Source: JAKPQD01 sp029572965
GTDB lineage: Bacteria > Bacteroidota > Bacteroidia > Bacteroidales > DTGW01
Direction: 5' to 3'
DNA length: 8,921 nucleotides
Assembly: GCA_035374585.1 (NCBI GenBank)
Contig: DAOSPF010000103.1
Coordinates: forward strand, 1-8,921
Made by a program: the position numbers and the translations under genes. The notes under the pieces were generated by a model. It did no database searches. It worked only from the letters and a program-made list of their open reading frames with translations, and had not been told where the DNA came from. Positions 6,326-8,921 of this stretch are shown here, piece by piece (positions within the stretch are counted from its first letter, which is position 1; every line of letters starts with the position of its first letter).

Positions 6326-6793
6326 TTAATTGTTGAAATGGTATAAAAATATTACAATAGCCTCCATGGCTGTTTTAGGGTTGTCTTTTATTTCTAAAAC
6401 TACCTTTATTTCTGCTTTGGCTATGCCGCGTAAATTGCTTATGCTTTGTAAACTGGCTTTTAACCTTACCTGGTCGTCAACCAACACTGGTTGTCCGAAT
6501 TTAAGCTTTTCAATACCATAGTTTACCAGCATTTTCACATTGTTTACTTCAACTATCTGGTACCAAAGGTATGGCAATATAGATAAGTTGAGGTATCCGT
6601 GTGCAATGGTCTTTTTAAAAGGGCTTTCTGCAGCTGCTTTTACCGGGTCGGTGTGTATCCATTGAAAGTCGAGTGTCGCCTCGGCAAACTTGTTTATTTG
6701 TTCTTGTGTTACCTGGTGATATTCTGATACTCCAAGCTCTTTGCCAACGTAGGCTTCAAATTCAGCATAGCTGTTGATGGTTATTTTATTCAT
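6326..6793 (-). CDS. MaoC-family (NodN-like) hydratase
   Basis: A 155-residue single hot-dog domain protein of the MaoC/R-specific enoyl-CoA hydratase group, closest in pattern to the NodN-like subgroup (for example Rv0130 of M. tuberculosis), which hydrates trans-2-enoyl-CoA to (R)-3-hydroxyacyl-CoA. The active-site segment FAEATLDFQWIHTDP (36-50) carries the expected Asp42 and His47, followed by AHGYLNLSILP (64-74), the usual helix and substrate pocket. C-terminal strands (EIKVVLEIKD and MEAIVIF) complete the fold. The frame can be read upstream to 6838, but that would run through the terminator hairpin and promoter box, so ATG 6793 is chosen. The flippase starts 16 bases downstream, suggesting co-transcription. 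Substrate chain length and physiological pathway are unknown. Confidence 0.85.
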   Translation of the reverse strand: MNKITINSYAEFEAYVGKELGVSEYHQVTQEQINKFAEATLDFQWIHTDPVKAAAESPFKKTIAHGYLNLSILPYLWYQIVEVNNVKMLVNYGIEKLKFGQPVLVDDQVRLKASLQSISNLRGIAKAEIKVVLEIKDNPKTAMEAIVIFLYHFNN

Positions 6794-6813
6794 TTTTGTT
6801 GTTTTTAGTTGGG

Positions 6814-6821
6814 CAAATGTA
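6814..6821 (-). promoter_or_regulatory. Putative -7 box of MaoC-flippase operon
   Basis: Minus-strand TACATTTG fits TAnnTTTG and ends 20 bases before the ATG at 6793. It directly follows the T-run of the upstream terminator, so end and start signals are packed together. No TTTG occurs at the standard -33 distance. Confidence 0.45.
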
Positions 6822-6867
6822 AAAAAAACTTCAAACATACATCTTTAAAAGCATGTTTGAAGTTTTT
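6821..6867 (-). terminator. Rho-independent terminator after M23 peptidase gene
   Basis: A perfect 15-bp inverted repeat (6824-6838 with 6853-6867, arm ATGTTTGAAGTTTTT) has a 14-nt loop. On the minus strand it follows the M23 stop (6890) by about 22 bases and ends in a run of eight T residues, the form of an intrinsic terminator, although the stem is AT-rich. It would separate the M23 transcript from the MaoC-flippase operon. Confidence 0.7.
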
Positions 6868-6889
6868 GCTTCAAAAAGAATGTAAAAAA

Positions 6890-7861
6890 TTAGTCGAGCG
6901 CCTGGCCTGTATTGTTTGAGATATTGATAATTTGCTCAAACTGTTGAGGTGATAAGTCATTAAAGAAGTAGTTGACCGGGTTTACTTTTTCTCCATTTTT
7001 AATAACTTCATAATGCAAGTGTGGCCCGGTTGATAGACCGGTATTGCCTACCAATCCAATAACAGCCCCTCTTTTTACTTTTTGTCCTACATTAACTTTA
7101 AATTCACTCAGGTGGGCATAAAGTGTTTTTATTCCAAAGCCGTGGTCAATAACAATTTTTTTGCCATAGCCGTGAAAATTATTCTCAACAGATTCAACAA
7201 CTCCATCACCTGTTGCATATATTTCAGTCCCAACAGGGGCTGCAAAGTCAAACCCGTAATGGAAAATCTTGATTTTATACCAGGGATGGATACGCCAGCC
7301 AAAGCCTGAAGATGTCCTTTCCAAGCCTTTATTTGCTACTGGCTGGATACAAGGTACACATTTACGCATCTCTTCTTTGTTCATGGCAAGTTTGATAAGT
7401 TCATCATACGACTTAGACTGAACATAAACTTGTTTCATGGTTTTATCTAATTTCCTCGCCGTTTCAATAACCAAATCTGAATTTTCATACCCTTCAAGGT
7501 CTGCATAGCGGTTTACACCCCCAAAACCAGCTTCCCTGACCGAACGTGGAATAGGCTCTGCTTCAAATATGGTACGGTAAAGATTGTCGTCACGTTGTTG
7601 TAAGTCTTTAAGTACTGTACTTACCTCACTTAACTTTTTTTCAAATATTTCTAACTGTAGTTTAAGCTGATCATTTTCACGTTTTAAAATTTTTTCTTTG
7701 GGAGAGTCAAAAAAGCGTGAAAAAGCAAAATAAAATACAATGGAAATTACTATTCCTGCAAAGAAATACGTGACCAGCTTAATAAGCAACCCTTTAAAAC
7801 TGAGCCTGATACGATCAAAACTCATAGATTCGGGGTTGAAGCGATATTTATTTCTTGCCAT
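6890..7861 (-). CDS. M23 family metallopeptidase (LytM-type)
   Basis: A 323-residue membrane-anchored zinc endopeptidase expected to cut peptidoglycan cross-links or regulate amidases in the periplasm. A basic cytoplasmic N-terminus (1-24) leads to one transmembrane segment (about 25-49), a charged coiled coil (about 54-92), a linker, and a C-terminal LytM domain (about 180-300). Zinc ligands H201 and D205 (HxxxD in HYGFDFAAP) and H283 are present, with catalytic H250 (YAHL) and H281 (HLH), so it should be active. The linker has a CVPC pair (C168, C171) before IQPV, unusual by my memory of the family. ATG 7861 is well placed after a TTTG-N20-TAGTTTTG promoter; a strong terminator follows the gene. 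It diverges from alaS, a neighbour arrangement I recall from other Bacteroidota. Its specific substrate bond is unknown. Confidence 0.92.
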   Translation of the reverse strand: MARNKYRFNPESMSFDRIRLSFKGLLIKLVTYFFAGIVISIVFYFAFSRFFDSPKEKILKRENDQLKLQLEIFEKKLSEVSTVLKDLQQRDDNLYRTIFEAEPIPRSVREAGFGGVNRYADLEGYENSDLVIETARKLDKTMKQVYVQSKSYDELIKLAMNKEEMRKCVPCIQPVANKGLERTSSGFGWRIHPWYKIKIFHYGFDFAAPVGTEIYATGDGVVESVENNFHGYGKKIVIDHGFGIKTLYAHLSEFKVNVGQKVKRGAVIGLVGNTGLSTGPHLHYEVIKNGEKVNPVNYFFNDLSPQQFEQIINISNNTGQALD

Positions 7862-7908
7862 AATAATCTGTTTTTTAATTGGTTAGTTTAAGTTCCCCAA
7901 AATTGCGA

Positions 7909-7940
7909 CAAAACTAAGGGTTTTATCTAAAGAAAACAAA
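7909..7940 (-). promoter_or_regulatory. M23 gene promoter with -33 and -7 boxes
   Basis: Read on the minus strand, TTTG (7940-7937) is followed after 20 bases by TAGTTTTG (7916-7909), matching both elements of the Bacteroidota sigma-A promoter with near-ideal spacing. Transcription would start near 7902, leaving a leader of about 40 bases before the ATG at 7861. This is the best promoter match in the window. Confidence 0.6.
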
Positions 7941-7955
7941 TTTTTTAGATAAAAC
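7920..7955. promoter_or_regulatory. 12-bp dyad bracketing the M23 -33 box
   Basis: GTTTTATCTAAA (7920-7931) and TTTAGATAAAAC (7944-7955) are perfect inverted copies with a 12-base spacer and 24 bases between arm centres, a little over two helical turns. The -33 TTTG lies in the spacer and one arm lies between -33 and -7. This is the geometry of an operator for a dimeric regulator. The regulator is not encoded nearby, and a cruciform or RNA hairpin remains possible. Confidence 0.45.
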
Positions 7956-8005
7956 TTTGATTTTCAGCCTATATTAAATTACAATTACGCCCCAAAACGT
8001 TTATT

Positions 8006-8158
8006 ATACTTATGAAAAGCAAAAATGTTGGATACTTATGTCTTTTTTTTACATAAAAAATGCATAAATCTGTTTAACAATTTGATTATTCCATTTTATC
8101 ACATTGTAAATATGTTAATTTTGTGCGTCAAATTTTGTAAGTTAAAATACATAAGTAT
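8006..8158. repeat. ATACTTATG repeats upstream of alaS
   Basis: ATACTTATG occurs at 8006-8014 and 8032-8040 in direct orientation, and inverted (CATAAGTAT) at 8150-8158, directly before the alaS ATG. The matches extend to 10 bases between copies 1 and 3 and between copies 2 and 3. They could be binding sites of a regulator of alaS, but the AT-rich composition makes part of the matching possible by chance. Confidence 0.35.
8116..8123 (+). promoter_or_regulatory. Putative -7 box of the alaS promoter
   Basis: TAATTTTG matches TAnnTTTG and lies 35 bases before the alaS ATG, predicting a leader of about 30 bases. No clear TTTG is found about 19 bases further upstream (TTTT is present near 8095). 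The rest of the 297-base gap back to the M23 start (7862-8158) holds the M23 promoter, the dyad and the 9-mer repeats, and no gene. Confidence 0.45.
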
Positions 8159-8921
8159 ATGAATTCAAACGAGATACGTGAAAAATTTTTAGAATTTTTT
8201 AAAACTAAACAGCACCAGATAGTTTCTTCAGCCCCTATGGTTGTTAAAAATGACCCGACTTTGATGTTTACCAATGCCGGGATGAACCAGTTTAAAGATA
8301 TTTTTCTGGGTAATTCACCTGTAACTTTTCCCCGAATTGCCAATAGCCAAAAATGTTTGAGGGTTTCGGGCAAACACAACGACCTGGAAGAAGTTGGCCA
8401 CGATACCTACCACCATACCATGTTTGAAATGCTTGGTAACTGGTCGTTTGGTGATTATTTTAAAGAAGAAGCCATTGCTTGGGCTTGGGAATTCCTTACC
8501 GAATGGATGAAACTCGATAAAGATCGGTTATATGTTACCATATTTATGGGTGATAAAGCCGAGAACCTTGAAAGGGACACAGAAGCTTATGATTGTTGGG
8601 CAAAATATATTGCCAAAGATCGTATCCTTGATGGAAATAAAAAAGACAACTTTTGGGAAATGGGCGATACAGGGCCCTGTGGCCCTTGTACCGAGATTCA
8701 CATTGACTTGCGTGACGACGAAGAAAGAAAAAAAGTGGACGGGAAAACCCTTGTTAATGGTAGCAACCCATTGGTGATTGAAATTTGGAACAATGTGTTT
8801 ATGCAATACAACCGCAAAGCTTCTGGCGAATTAGAGCTTTTACCAGCTAAACATGTTGATACAGGTATGGGCTTTGAGCGTTTATGTATGGCTGTGCAGG
8901 GCAAAAAATCAAATTACGACA
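8159..8921 (+). CDS. alaS: Alanyl-tRNA synthetase (5' part, cut by window edge)
   Basis: The first 254 codons of alanyl-tRNA synthetase, a class II enzyme that charges tRNA-Ala with alanine in the cytoplasm; full-length proteins are about 870 residues, so only the catalytic domain is visible. The start MNSNEIREKFLEFF is typical. Recognised segments: APMVVKNDPTLMFTNAGMNQF (25-45), CLRVSGKHNDLEEVGHD (66-82) with HHTMFEMLGNWSFGDYFK (85-102), which includes class II motif 2, FWEMGDTGPCGPCTEIH (165-181), and the motif 3 region DTGMGFER (234-241). There is no in-frame stop before the edge, so the 3' end is absent only because of the window limit. It is transcribed away from the M23 gene. I see no frameshift and no T-box leader. 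Editing and C-terminal domains cannot be judged. Confidence 0.97.
   Translation, partial: MNSNEIREKFLEFFKTKQHQIVSSAPMVVKNDPTLMFTNAGMNQFKDIFLGNSPVTFPRIANSQKCLRVSGKHNDLEEVGHDTYHHTMFEMLGNWSFGDYFKEEAIAWAWEFLTEWMKLDKDRLYVTIFMGDKAENLERDTEAYDCWAKYIAKDRILDGNKKDNFWEMGDTGPCGPCTEIHIDLRDDEERKKVDGKTLVNGSNPLVIEIWNNVFMQYNRKASGELELLPAKHVDTGMGFERLCMAVQGKKSNYD

Noticed and set aside
6794..6838. Upstream start for the MaoC protein at 6838
   Set aside because: It would place coding sequence over the T-run, half the terminator stem and the promoter box; the hot-dog domain begins after ATG 6793.
8041..8062. T-run/A-run hairpin as a terminator before alaS
   Set aside because: The stem is only A-T pairs and no gene ends there on either strand; it is more likely ordinary AT-rich intergenic DNA.
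1..8921. A defence, mobile or otherwise novel multi-gene system
   Set aside because: All nine genes fall into known housekeeping, transport or envelope families; there is no integrase, transposase, toxin, nuclease, reverse transcriptase or effector-like gene, and no shift in coding style that I can see.

Overview
The window looks like ordinary chromosome of a Bacteroidota bacterium, probably near Bacteroidales/Marinilabiliales, though the rank below phylum is only a guess. The DNA is AT-rich. Start codons lack Shine-Dalgarno sequences. The genes are preceded by the Bacteroidota sigma-A -7 box TAnnTTTG instead of an E. coli-type -10, and the proteins read like Bacteroidota versions of their families. 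I found no CRISPR array, insertion sequence, tRNA, rRNA, phage gene or defence locus, and nothing that amounts to a new multi-gene system.

Layout. Bases 1-460 hold no gene I can support, but contain several strong inverted repeats, one shaped like an intrinsic terminator, and the promoter of the first gene. Three plus-strand genes follow: an MFS_3-type drug or siderophore exporter (461-1723), a class I SAM-dependent RNA-type methyltransferase (1787-2680), and a rhomboid protease (2677-3333) that overlaps the methyltransferase by ATGA. The rhomboid stop codon directly abuts the stop codon of the convergent queE. On the minus strand, queC (4071-4760) and queE (3334-4032) form a preQ0 operon. 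Further upstream on that strand are a Wzx-like polysaccharide flippase (4819-6309) and a MaoC/NodN-type hydratase (6326-6793), 16 bases apart and probably co-transcribed. An M23 (LytM-type) envelope peptidase (6890-7861) has its own promoter and terminator. Its promoter diverges from alaS, which starts at 8159 and runs off the right edge (254 codons visible).

How the genes work together. QueE makes 7-carboxy-7-deazaguanine and QueC converts it to preQ0, feeding queuosine modification of tRNA. The methyltransferase and AlaS add to a translation and RNA-modification theme. The flippase and M23 peptidase act on the cell envelope. No single pathway unites all nine genes.

The most interesting small-scale signals are regulatory or structural. 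A perfect 7-bp tandem repeat at the queC 3' end would, on losing one unit, extend QueC and overlap its stop with the queE start. A perfect 12-bp dyad brackets the -33 element of the M23 promoter. A 9-mer occurs three times between M23 and alaS. A hairpin sits on the first codons of the flippase gene. Several reading frames open in TTG codons upstream of the likely ATG; the starts given here are ATGs, chosen mostly because the upstream region carries the promoter.
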